Positions 1 to 6,687 of a stretch of DNA of 8,158 nt are shown in pieces. Numbering within the stretch: position 1 is the first letter of the stretch; each line of letters begins with the position of its first letter. Both the position numbers and the translations under genes were made by a program. Source of the stretch: Oscillospiraceae bacterium (GTDB lineage: Bacteria; Bacillota; Clostridia; Oscillospirales; Acutalibacteraceae); assembly GCA_029012165.1 (NCBI GenBank), contig JAQXLO010000046.1:1-8158 (forward strand), given 5' to 3'. Under the pieces are notes generated by a model. It saw nothing but the letters and a program-made list of their open reading frames with translations, made no database searches and was not told the DNA's origin.

Positions 1-1155
1 GGTGCCTCCGACCCCGATCTGCTGGAAAACCACCGGATTCTCAACGATCTGGCACACAGCATGGACAAGACCCGCCTGACCACCATGGCCTGCCTGTCCA
101 TGTGCTCCCCCGACGAGGAATATGTCCACATTCCCGACGTGGTGAGCTACAACCACTACTTCGGCTGGTACGGCGGCACCACCGACATGAACGGCCCCTG
201 GTTTGACGATTTCCACGCCAAGTACCCCAACACCCCCATCGGCTGCTCCGAATATGGCGCCGAGGCCCTGAACTGGCACACCTCCGACCCCAAGCAGGGG
301 GACTATACCGAGGAGTATCAGGCGCACTACCACGAAGAGCTCATCAAAACATTCATACCAAGAAAATATATTTGGGCAACGCACCTGTGGAATATGTTCG
401 ACTTTGCCGCCGATGCCCGGGCTGAGGGCGGCGAAAACGGCATGAACCACAAGGGGCTGGTCACTTTCGACAGACAGTATAAAAAGGACGCTTTCTACGC
501 CTACAAGGCGTGGTGGTCGCAGGAGCCTGTACTGCACATCTGCTCAAAGCGGTATGTGGACAGAGTGGAGGACGTGACCCGGGTGACCGTCTACTCCAAC
601 CAGTCCGAAGTGGAACTGTTCGCCAACGGGGAAAGCGTCGGCAAACAGACAAAGGGCGAGTACCCGTTCTTCTATTTTGAAGTCAAAAACGTGGGCGAGA
701 CTACCCTCACCGCCAAGGCGGGCGACCTCACCGACACGGCGAACATCCGCAAGGTGGACACGTTCAACACGGACTACGCCATGAAGGAGGAGGGCGCCGT
801 TCTCAACTGGTTCGAGATCGAAGCGCCGGCGGGATACTTGTCCGTCAACGACACCATTGGCGAAATCTGCGCCACCTTCGGCGGCAAGCTTGCCCTGCTG
901 GGCATGGTACCAATGCTGAAGAAAGCGCTTTCCGGCGGCGAACAAAAGCCGAAAGAAAAGAAAGAAAAAAAGGGCATGGACGTCATGGGAATGCCGCTCA
1001 ATGCCCAGTCCATTCAAACGGTGTGGGGCATGGCCAAGGGCTTCCCGGTGAAGCGGGTGTTCATGATGCTCGGCGGCGGCAAAGTGCCGAAAGAAAATAT
1101 CCTTGCGCTGAACAAAAAACTAAACCGGGTCAAAAAGAAACAGCCGGGCAATTAA
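1..1155 (+). CDS. Glycoside hydrolase family 2 protein, C-terminal part (beta-galactosidase/beta-mannosidase type); 5' end outside window
   Basis: This is an exo-acting beta-glycosidase that removes a terminal sugar from an oligosaccharide. The frame is open from base 1 and ends at TAA 1153-1155, giving 384 visible codons. The motif SEYGAE (247-264) holds the GH2 nucleophile, the Glu at 250-252. YNHYFGWYGG (148-177) and HLWNMFDFAADARAEG (382-429) are typical of the last part of the GH2 barrel. The acid/base Glu, which normally sits in a GNE motif just upstream, lies outside the window. An Ig-like beta-sandwich follows (about 520-760). A linker-rich tail (about 823-1152) has a Lys/Glu stretch at 946-972 and then predicted helices. 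Codons are strongly C-ending except for an A/T-rich patch around 343-387. No intrinsic terminator is obvious after the stop. The family is secure. The substrate is not: galactoside, mannoside and glucuronide are all possible, and the alpha-mannosidase next door only hints at mannose-containing glycans. Confidence 0.93.
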   Translation, partial: GASDPDLLENHRILNDLAHSMDKTRLTTMACLSMCSPDEEYVHIPDVVSYNHYFGWYGGTTDMNGPWFDDFHAKYPNTPIGCSEYGAEALNWHTSDPKQGDYTEEYQAHYHEELIKTFIPRKYIWATHLWNMFDFAADARAEGGENGMNHKGLVTFDRQYKKDAFYAYKAWWSQEPVLHICSKRYVDRVEDVTRVTVYSNQSEVELFANGESVGKQTKGEYPFFYFEVKNVGETTLTAKAGDLTDTANIRKVDTFNTDYAMKEEGAVLNWFEIEAPAGYLSVNDTIGEICATFGGKLALLGMVPMLKKALSGGEQKPKEKKEKKGMDVMGMPLNAQSIQTVWGMAKGFPVKRVFMMLGGGKVPKENILALNKKLNRVKKKQPGN

Positions 1156-1295
1156 GACAACCCGCACAAATTCAAGCATTACATTCTTATTGGATTGAGC
1201 CTTGAGATAACAACTAATATTTATGACAAAGAGAGGAAACCACTTTTTTCTGTCCGCTCGGAAACTTCTTCTATCCTGTCCCGAATAGGTTTTTC
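1156..1295. other. Intergenic stretch between the GH2 and GH38 genes
   Basis: This A/T-richer spacer contains no convincing gene. I looked for a rho-independent terminator for the GH2 gene. Only T runs without a strong preceding stem are present (for example 1248-1254 and 1290-1294), so read-through toward the GH38 gene cannot be excluded. I did not recognise a catabolite repressor site or other operator. Confidence 0.5.
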
Positions 1296-1324
1296 TTGCG
1301 GACGGTGCGGGTTTATGCTATGAT
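1296..1324 (+). promoter_or_regulatory. Sigma-A-type promoter of the alpha-mannosidase gene
   Basis: The -35 box TTGCGG (1296-1301) and the -10 box TATGAT (1319-1324) are separated by exactly 17 bases. TGC at 1316-1318 makes an extended -10 element. Transcription should start near 1331, leaving a leader of only about 20 bases that consists mainly of the ribosome binding site. This suggests the GH38 gene can be expressed independently of the GH2 gene upstream. Confidence 0.7.
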
Positions 1325-1350
1325 ATTGCCGTCAAAAAGGAGGTTGCCTC

Positions 1351-3840
1351 ATGTCAAAACGCATTCATCTGATCTGCAACGCCCATCTCGATCCCGTCTG
1401 GCAATGGGAATGGGAGGAGGGCGCCGCAGAAACTTTATCCACATTCCGTGTTGCCGCACGGTTCTGCGAGGAATACGGCGATTTTGTTTTCAACCACAAC
1501 GAAGCTTTGCTATACCGCTGGATAGAAGAATTTGAACCGGCTCTGTTCGCCCGCATTCAAAAGCTGGTGCATGAGGGCAAGTGGCACATCATGGGCGGCT
1601 GGCACGTTCAGCCGGACTGCAATATGCCCTCCGGCGAGGGCTTCGTGCGGCAGATTCAATTCGGCAGGTCGTACTTCCGGGAAAAATTCGGCGTGGAACC
1701 GACCACTGCCATCAACTTCGACCCCTTCGGTCACACACGGGGACTGGTACAGATTCTCCGAAAATCCGGGTTCGACAGCTATCTGTTCGGCAGACCCAGC
1801 CCCGGCTTTTTGGAGCTTCCTGCCGATCTGTTCACATGGGTCGGCTACGACGGCTCGGAAATTACCGCCTGCCGCCATTGCCGCTACAACAGCGCCTTGG
1901 GCAAAGCGACGGAAAAGATTCGCCGTGTGATGGAGCAGTGTCCCGACGAGGACTTTGAGGTGTGTCTGTGGGGCGTCGGCGATCACGGCGGCGGCCCGTC
2001 CGAGCAGGATCTGAACGCCATCGCCGTACTGAAAAAAGAGGCGGAACAAGACGGCATTACGCTGCTGCATTCCACGCCCGAAGCCTACTTCCGTGCCGTG
2101 CGGGAAAGCGGGAAGAAACTGCCCCGCTACGAGGGCGATCTGAACCCTTGGTCACCGGGATGCTACACCAGCACGATCCGCGTCAAGCAGAAATACCGTC
2201 TGCTGGAGAGTACCTATCTGCTGACCGAGCAGATGGCGGCAGCCGCTTCTTGGGAGGGCAAGATGATCTACCCCCGCAAAGAGCTGGAGGATGCACTGTA
2301 CGATCTGCTGACGGTGCAGTTCCACGATATGCTTCCCGGCTCCTCCATTCAGCCGGCGGAGGACATGGCGCTGCGGATGCTCGACCACGGGTTGGAAATT
2401 CTCTCCCGTGTCAAGGCTCGTGCATTCTTCGCCCTGTCCGCCGGACAAAAGAAGCCGACGCCCGACAAAATTCCGATACTTCTATACAATCCGCACCCAT
2501 TCCCCATTGAGGGCGACTTTTCGTGCGAGATGATGCTGTGGGATCAAAACTGGGCGGATGAATTTTCCATGCCGCAGGTCTGGCAGGGGGATAACCCGCT
2601 GCCGACCCAGTGCGAAAAGGAGCACAGCTCCCTGAATCTCGACTGGCGCAAGCGTGTCGTGTTTCATGCCACGCTCCAGCCCATGCAGATGAACCGCTTT
2701 GACTGCAGTTTTACCCGCATTGCGCAAAAGCCCGTTCCCGCCGCCAAGGAGGAGGGCGGCTTCTTCGTGCTGGAAAACGAACGTGTCCGGGCGACAGTCA
2801 GCCGGGAAAGCGGATGGCTCACCGGTTACGCCGTGGACGGCAAGGAACTGCTGAACGCCCCCTGCGCCCTGCACGTTGTTGCGGACAACTGCGACCCGTG
2901 GGGGATGCGTGTCACCGCCTTCCCCGACCGTATCGGCACATTCCGTCTGCTCACACCCGAAGAAAACGGCGATTTCTGCGGGCTGTCCCATCCGCTTCCC
3001 GGTGTGCGCTGTGTGGAAAGCGGCGATGTGCGCACCGTGCTGGAGGCATCCCTCGGCTATGACCGTTCCCGTGCCGTGATTCGCTATACCCTATCCGCAC
3101 GTTCGCCGGCACTGCAAATCGACATTCGCATCCAGTGGGCGCAGACGCAGAAAATGCTCAAGTTCGGCATTCCCACTTCCCTCGAAACTGCCGACTGTAT
3201 CGGGGAGGTCGCCTACGGCGAGGAAAAATTCCCGCAGAACGGACGGGAAAACTGTGCGCAGAAATTTGTCCGTATGGACGACGGTCGATATGCCCTTTCC
3301 GTCTGCACGGATTCCGTCTACGGAAACAGCGCCGAGGACGGAACCTTATATATGACGCTCCTGCGTTCGGCGGCGTACTGCGCCCATCCCATCGACGAGC
3401 GGGAGATCCTTGCACAGGATCGTTACACGCCGCACATGGAGCAGGGAGAACGTTCCTTCACGTTCCGGCTGCTGGGTGGGGATGCGGAAACAGTTCGCAC
3501 CGACACACCCCGTGAAGCGTGGCGGATGCATCTGCCGCCCATGGCGCTGTCCTTCTACCCGCCGGCAGAGGGTACTGCACCCACACCGCCCTTCACCATC
3601 GACGGCGACAAGGTGGAACAAACCGCTTTCAAATACGCCGAAGATGGCAACGGCTATATTCTGCGCCTGTATAACCCGTTCCCACACGATGCCTGCGTCA
3701 CGCTGAATGCCGAGCGGTTTGCCCTGCATGAAATGCTGACCCTACATCCGTTCGAGGTCAAAACCTACCGCATCACTGCCCGCAGTCTCACGGAATGCGA
3801 CTTGATCGAACGTACCGCCGCACAGGCACAGCGCAGATGA
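1351..3840 (+). CDS. Alpha-mannosidase, glycoside hydrolase family 38
   Basis: This zinc-dependent retaining exo-alpha-mannosidase would release mannose from alpha-mannosides such as N-glycan fragments. The 829-residue protein has no signal peptide and is probably cytoplasmic. The N-terminal catalytic domain (about 5-260) has the zinc motif AHLDPVW (His12, Asp14) and NFDPFGHTRG (122-131), where Asp124 is the expected nucleophile and zinc ligand. GVGDHGGGPS lies at 208-217. The middle helical domain (about 270-345) includes GCYTSTIRVKQKYR and QFHDMLPGSS, where His325 is the expected fourth zinc ligand. The rest (about 350-829) is the usual C-terminal beta-sandwich region. The start is set by AAGGAGG at 1337-1343, seven bases before ATG 1351, and by a consensus promoter just upstream. 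All expected metal and catalytic residues are present and the length is normal for bacterial members. Linkage specificity (alpha-1,2/1,3/1,6) cannot be read from the sequence. Confidence 0.96.
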   Translation: MSKRIHLICNAHLDPVWQWEWEEGAAETLSTFRVAARFCEEYGDFVFNHNEALLYRWIEEFEPALFARIQKLVHEGKWHIMGGWHVQPDCNMPSGEGFVRQIQFGRSYFREKFGVEPTTAINFDPFGHTRGLVQILRKSGFDSYLFGRPSPGFLELPADLFTWVGYDGSEITACRHCRYNSALGKATEKIRRVMEQCPDEDFEVCLWGVGDHGGGPSEQDLNAIAVLKKEAEQDGITLLHSTPEAYFRAVRESGKKLPRYEGDLNPWSPGCYTSTIRVKQKYRLLESTYLLTEQMAAAASWEGKMIYPRKELEDALYDLLTVQFHDMLPGSSIQPAEDMALRMLDHGLEILSRVKARAFFALSAGQKKPTPDKIPILLYNPHPFPIEGDFSCEMMLWDQNWADEFSMPQVWQGDNPLPTQCEKEHSSLNLDWRKRVVFHATLQPMQMNRFDCSFTRIAQKPVPAAKEEGGFFVLENERVRATVSRESGWLTGYAVDGKELLNAPCALHVVADNCDPWGMRVTAFPDRIGTFRLLTPEENGDFCGLSHPLPGVRCVESGDVRTVLEASLGYDRSRAVIRYTLSARSPALQIDIRIQWAQTQKMLKFGIPTSLETADCIGEVAYGEEKFPQNGRENCAQKFVRMDDGRYALSVCTDSVYGNSAEDGTLYMTLLRSAAYCAHPIDEREILAQDRYTPHMEQGERSFTFRLLGGDAETVRTDTPREAWRMHLPPMALSFYPPAEGTAPTPPFTIDGDKVEQTAFKYAEDGNGYILRLYNPFPHDACVTLNAERFALHEMLTLHPFEVKTYRITARSLTECDLIERTAAQAQRR

Positions 3841-3860
3841 TTTGCGCTTCGCAGTGCAAA
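3841..3860 (+). other. Hairpin immediately after the alpha-mannosidase stop codon
   Basis: Bases 3841-3848 pair with 3853-3860 around a TCGC loop: eight pairs, one of them G-T. It begins at the base after the TGA stop. It is followed by A-rich sequence rather than a T tract, so it is not a classic intrinsic terminator. It might protect the 3' end of the mRNA, or mark a stop that depends on other factors. Confidence 0.5.
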
Positions 3861-3879
3861 ATAGTGAAAAAATAGTGAA
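3858..3879. repeat. Tandem 11-base direct repeat upstream of the rpsO promoter
   Basis: AAAATAGTGAA occurs twice without a gap (3858-3868 and 3869-3879). It lies about 35 bases before the rpsO -35 box, at the edge of a stretch with A and T tracts (3898-3914) that could act as an UP-like element. Two adjacent copies could be a protein binding site or a chance duplication. Confidence 0.6.
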
Positions 3880-3914
3880 ATAACGCACACAACAGACTTT
3901 TTCCGAAAAAAAGC

Positions 3915-3943
3915 TTTACAAACCGGGCATACTATGTTATACT
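3915..3943 (+). promoter_or_regulatory. Strong sigma-A-type promoter of the rpsO-pnp unit
   Basis: The -35 box TTTACA (3915-3920) and the -10 box TATACT (3938-3943) are 17 bases apart, and each differs from consensus at one position. A/T tracts at 3898-3912 lie directly upstream, as expected for a highly expressed ribosomal protein gene. The predicted transcription start is near 3950, giving a leader of about 93 bases before rpsO. Confidence 0.85.
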
Positions 3944-3950
3944 AACTTTT

Positions 3951-4043
3951 GCCTGTTTCTCGGTTATGGGAGCAAGCCGCCATGCGGCACACACCTACCC
4001 TGTACTGGGAGCTTCGGCAAATATTTCAATGAGGTGAAACACC
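3951..4043 (+). promoter_or_regulatory. Candidate S15-binding autoregulatory leader of rpsO
   Basis: The leader can form a three-way junction. Helix A pairs 3969-3973 with 4011-4015 (GGAGC with GCTTC) and contains a G-U pair next to a G-C pair. Helix B is the hairpin 3976-3980/3984-3988 (GCCGC with GCGGC, loop CAT). Helix C is the short hairpin 3998-4000/4007-4009. TTTGCC (3948-3953) could also pair with GGCAAA (4016-4021), although transcription may start inside it. The ribosome binding site GAGGTG (4031-4036) lies seven bases before the ATG. It can pair locally (GGTG 4033-4036 with CACC 4040-4043) or with CACCT (3992-3996) in the linker between helices B and C. S15 is known to bind a three-way junction with a G-U/G-C motif in 16S rRNA and in several rpsO leaders. 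Assigning that role here is inference. Confidence 0.5.
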
Positions 4044-4307
4044 ATGACAGCAGCAGAAAAAACCGCAATCATGCAGGAATATGCGACCCACGAGGGCGAC
4101 ACCGGTTCTCCCGAAGTACAGATCGCCGTCCTGACCAAGCGCATCAACGACCTGACCGAGCACCTGAAGACCCACAAGAAGGATCATCATTCCAGACGCG
4201 GTCTTCTCAAGATGGTTGGTCACAGACGTAACCTGCTCGCCTACCTGCAGAAGGTGGACATCGAGCGTTACCGTTCCATCGTTGCAAGACTCGGTCTGCG
4301 TAAGTAA
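4044..4307 (+). CDS. rpsO: 30S ribosomal protein S15
   Basis: S15 is a primary binding protein of the 30S subunit. It binds the 16S rRNA central domain and contributes to a bridge with the 50S subunit. The 87-residue product matches the usual length of 88-89. It contains the family signatures GDTGSPEVQIAVLT (about 18-31), LKTHKKDHHSRRGLL (about 41-55) and a C-terminal region with RRNLLAYL and YRSIVARLGLRK. The all-helical, highly basic composition is as expected. ATG 4044 follows GAGGTG by seven bases and is the only start that gives a full-length S15. pnp lies downstream in the order conserved in many bacteria, so the two are probably cotranscribed. The leader suggests translational feedback by S15 itself. 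Confidence 0.99.
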   Translation: MTAAEKTAIMQEYATHEGDTGSPEVQIAVLTKRINDLTEHLKTHKKDHHSRRGLLKMVGHRRNLLAYLQKVDIERYRSIVARLGLRK

Positions 4308-4317
4308 GTTTCCAATC

Positions 4318-4346
4318 ACAGGGGTGGCTGTTGCGGTCACCCCTGT
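4318..4346 (+). terminator. GC-rich hairpin between rpsO and pnp (weak terminator, attenuator or processing site)
   Basis: ACAGGGGTG (4318-4326) pairs perfectly over nine bases with CACCCCTGT (4338-4346) around an 11-base loop. It starts 11 bases after the rpsO stop codon. The following bases (4347-4354, CTTACTGT) are a poor T tract, so termination would be partial at best. I see no clear separate promoter before pnp, so some read-through must occur. In Escherichia coli a hairpin in the same intergenic position is an RNase III site used in pnp autocontrol. That role here is only an analogy. Confidence 0.5.
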
Positions 4347-4403
4347 CTTACTGTAAAAGGTAAAAACCGTGTTCTGTCTGCGGCTTTAGCAGTGAATCGA
4401 CGG

Positions 4404-4417
4404 CTCGAGGGTTCGAG
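4404..4417 (+). other. Small hairpin in the pnp leader
   Basis: CTCGA (4404-4408) pairs with TCGAG (4413-4417) around a GGGT loop, about 60 bases before the pnp start. A weaker four-pair stem (4378-4381 with 4389-4392) sits just upstream. These structures could be part of post-transcriptional control of pnp, which is autoregulated in some bacteria. There is no direct support in this sequence beyond the pairing. Confidence 0.35.
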
Positions 4418-4464
4418 AAGTGGATTTATTGCTAAGTCCGAAACAGGGTGCGGAACAAAATAGA

Positions 4465-4471
4465 AAAGGAG
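4465..4471 (+). promoter_or_regulatory. Ribosome binding site that sets the pnp start
   Basis: AAAGGAG is followed by an eight-base spacer and ATG 4480. The site decides between this start and the in-frame GTG 60 bases upstream, which would add 20 residues with no PNPase similarity. Confidence 0.85.
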
Positions 4472-4479
4472 TTTGTTCA

Positions 4480-6687
4480 ATGTTTTTCAAGGATTTCAAA
4501 ACCTTCAAGACTGAAATCAACGGTCGTCCCTTCGTTGCCGAAGTCGGCAAGATGGCGCAGCTCGCCGGCGGTTCCGTCCTCGCCCGCTACGGCGAAACAG
4601 AGGTGCTCTGCACCGCAACCATGGCGGCAAAGCCCCGTGAAGGCGTAGACTTCTTCCCCCTGTCCGTGGACTTTGAGGAAAAGCTGTATTCCGTGGGTCG
4701 CATTCCCGGTTCTTTCCAGCGCCGTGAGGGCAAGGCCAGCGAAAAGGCAACCCTCGCTTCCCGTGTCATCGACCGCCCCATCCGTCCGCTGTTCCCCAAG
4801 GATATGCGCAATGACGTCTCCGTCGTCGCTACCGTCATGTCCGTGGATCCCGACTGCTCCCCGGAGATCACCGCCATGCTCGGTGTTTCCATCGCCATCT
4901 CCATTTCCGAGATTCCGTGGGACGGTCCCATCTCCGGCGTTTCCGTGGGTCTGTGCAACGGCGAACTGGTCATCAACCCCACCGCAGAGCAGCGTGCGAT
5001 CTCCGATTTGCAGCTGACGGTCGCTTCCACCAGCGACTTGGTCGCCATGATCGAAGCGGGCGCCAACGAAGTACCCAATGATCAGATGTACGATGCCATC
5101 ATGTTCGGTCACGCCGAAAACCAGCGCATCGTGGAATTCATCAAGGGTATCCGGGACGAGGTCGGCAAGGAGAAGATCGACTTCCCCTCCAACGATCCCG
5201 ACCCCGAAATGTACGAGGCGATCAAGGAATTTGCCATCGAGGACGTTCGTGCCGCCCTCGATACCGACGACAAACGTGTGCGTGACGAGCGACTGAAGCC
5301 CGTCTACGCCGCCGTGCATGAAAAGTTTGACGAAATCTATCCCGATCAGGAATTCATGATCGAGGACTGCCTGTATAAGCTGCAAAAGTACGTTGTCCGC
5401 CGCTGGCTGCTGGACGACAACAAGCGTGTGGACGGCCGTGGCATCAACGAGATCCGTCCCCTGAATGCCGAGGTCGATCTGCTGTCCCGTGTACATGGCT
5501 CCGGTATGTTCACCAGAGGGCAGACACAGGTTTTGACCGTCGCCACCCTCGGTCCCATCAGTGATTCCCAGCTGCTGGACGGCATCGACAGCGAGACCAG
5601 CAAGCGCTATATGCATCACTACAACTTCCCCTCCTACTCCGTCGGCGAAACAAAGCCCTCCAGAGGCCCCGGTCGCCGTGAGATCGGTCACGGTGCGCTG
5701 GCTGAACGTGCCCTTCTGCCCGTGATTCCCTCCGTGGAGGAGTTCCCCTACTGCATCCGTCTGGTGTCCGAGGTTCTGTCCTCCAACGGCTCCACTTCGC
5801 AGGGCTCCGTCTGCGGCTCCACGCTGGCGCTGATGGCTGCCGGTGTGCCCATCAAGGCGCCCGTCGCCGGCATCTCCTGCGGTCTGATCACCGAGGGCGA
5901 CCGCTTTATGACCATGGTCGATATTCAGGGTCTGGAGGATTTCTTCGGCGATATGGACTTCAAGGTCGCCGGTACCAAAAAGGGTATCACCGCCATTCAG
6001 ATGGATCTGAAGGTGCACGGTCTGACCCCCGCCATCATTCGTGAGGCGCTGGACAAGACCTACACCGCCCGCTGCTATATTCTGGACGAGATCATGCTGC
6101 CCGTGATCGCCGAGCCTCGTGCAGAGCTTTCCAAGTATGCACCCAAGATGCTCACCACCAAGATCTCGCCCGACAAGATCGGCGACGTTATCGGCAAGCA
6201 GGGCAAGGTCATCCAGAAGATCTGCGCAGAGTGCGAGTGTAAGGTGGACGTGGAAGAGGACGGCTCCGTCTTTATCAGCGCCATTGATCTGGACAACGCC
6301 AAGCGTGCCCTCGCCATCATCGAGACCATCGCCAAGGATCCCGAACCCGGTTCGTTCTATAAGGGCGTCGTCACCCGCATCATGGACTTCGGTGCCTTTG
6401 TGGAAATCGCTCCCGGCAAGGAAGGACTTGTTCACATCAGCCGTCTGGATGTCAAGCGTGTCGGCAAAGTGGAGGACGTGGTCGCCGTCGGCGATGAAGT
6501 GATCGTCAAGGTCACGGAGATCGACGATCAGGGCAGACTGAACCTCTCCCGCCGTGATGCGCTCATCGAGCTGGAAGGCATGACCCCCGAAAACGACATC
6601 AGCGAGGAGCAGAGACCGCCCCGCCGTCCCCGCCGTGAAGGCGGTCACGACAGAAACCGTGGTCCCCGCCGTGACAACAGAAAATAA
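4480..6687 (+). CDS. pnp: Polynucleotide phosphorylase (polyribonucleotide nucleotidyltransferase)
   Basis: PNPase degrades RNA 3' to 5' with phosphate, releasing nucleoside diphosphates, and can add 3' tails. It acts as a trimer in mRNA turnover. The 735 residues show the full domain order: RNase PH domain 1 (about 12-210), helical linker (about 240-310), catalytic RNase PH domain 2 (about 313-540), KH (about 553-612) and S1 (about 622-693). A basic Arg/Pro-rich tail ends the protein (about 712-735). Visible motifs are RVDGRG (316-321), FTRGQTQ (344-350) and the phosphate-site NGSTSQGSVCG (436-446). GLEDFFGDMDFK follows, with Asp487 and Asp493 as the expected metal ligands. The KH loop reads GKQG (572-575), where the commoner form ends in two glycines. 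I chose ATG 4480 because AAAGGAG (4465-4471) sits eight bases before it and the family N-terminus begins there. The in-frame GTG at 4420 has no such site. The gene is probably cotranscribed with rpsO. Confidence 0.98.
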   Translation: MFFKDFKTFKTEINGRPFVAEVGKMAQLAGGSVLARYGETEVLCTATMAAKPREGVDFFPLSVDFEEKLYSVGRIPGSFQRREGKASEKATLASRVIDRPIRPLFPKDMRNDVSVVATVMSVDPDCSPEITAMLGVSIAISISEIPWDGPISGVSVGLCNGELVINPTAEQRAISDLQLTVASTSDLVAMIEAGANEVPNDQMYDAIMFGHAENQRIVEFIKGIRDEVGKEKIDFPSNDPDPEMYEAIKEFAIEDVRAALDTDDKRVRDERLKPVYAAVHEKFDEIYPDQEFMIEDCLYKLQKYVVRRWLLDDNKRVDGRGINEIRPLNAEVDLLSRVHGSGMFTRGQTQVLTVATLGPISDSQLLDGIDSETSKRYMHHYNFPSYSVGETKPSRGPGRREIGHGALAERALLPVIPSVEEFPYCIRLVSEVLSSNGSTSQGSVCGSTLALMAAGVPIKAPVAGISCGLITEGDRFMTMVDIQGLEDFFGDMDFKVAGTKKGITAIQMDLKVHGLTPAIIREALDKTYTARCYILDEIMLPVIAEPRAELSKYAPKMLTTKISPDKIGDVIGKQGKVIQKICAECECKVDVEEDGSVFISAIDLDNAKRALAIIETIAKDPEPGSFYKGVVTRIMDFGAFVEIAPGKEGLVHISRLDVKRVGKVEDVVAVGDEVIVKVTEIDDQGRLNLSRRDALIELEGMTPENDISEEQRPPRRPRREGGHDRNRGPRRDNRK

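Noticed and set aside
544..1017. 157-codon frame on the - strand inside the GH2 gene
   Set aside because: It is a shadow of the C-rich codons of the GH2 gene, with no ribosome binding site or known motif.
1296..1535. 79-codon + strand frame overlapping the GH38 promoter and 5' end
   Set aside because: Its start lies in the promoter itself and its frame conflicts with the clearly conserved GH38 N-terminus.
3841..3860. Hairpin after the alpha-mannosidase taken as an intrinsic terminator
   Set aside because: The stem is followed by A-rich bases, not a T tract, so it does not meet the pattern.
4378..4420. tRNA-like GGTTCGAG segment in the rpsO-pnp spacer
   Set aside because: Only a T-loop-like string is present. 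No acceptor, D or anticodon stem can be drawn, and the bases are better explained by the hairpin 4404-4417.
4420..4479. Upstream GTG start for pnp adding 20 residues
   Set aside because: There is no Shine-Dalgarno sequence before 4420, while ATG 4480 has AAAGGAG at the right distance and begins the conserved PNPase N-terminus.
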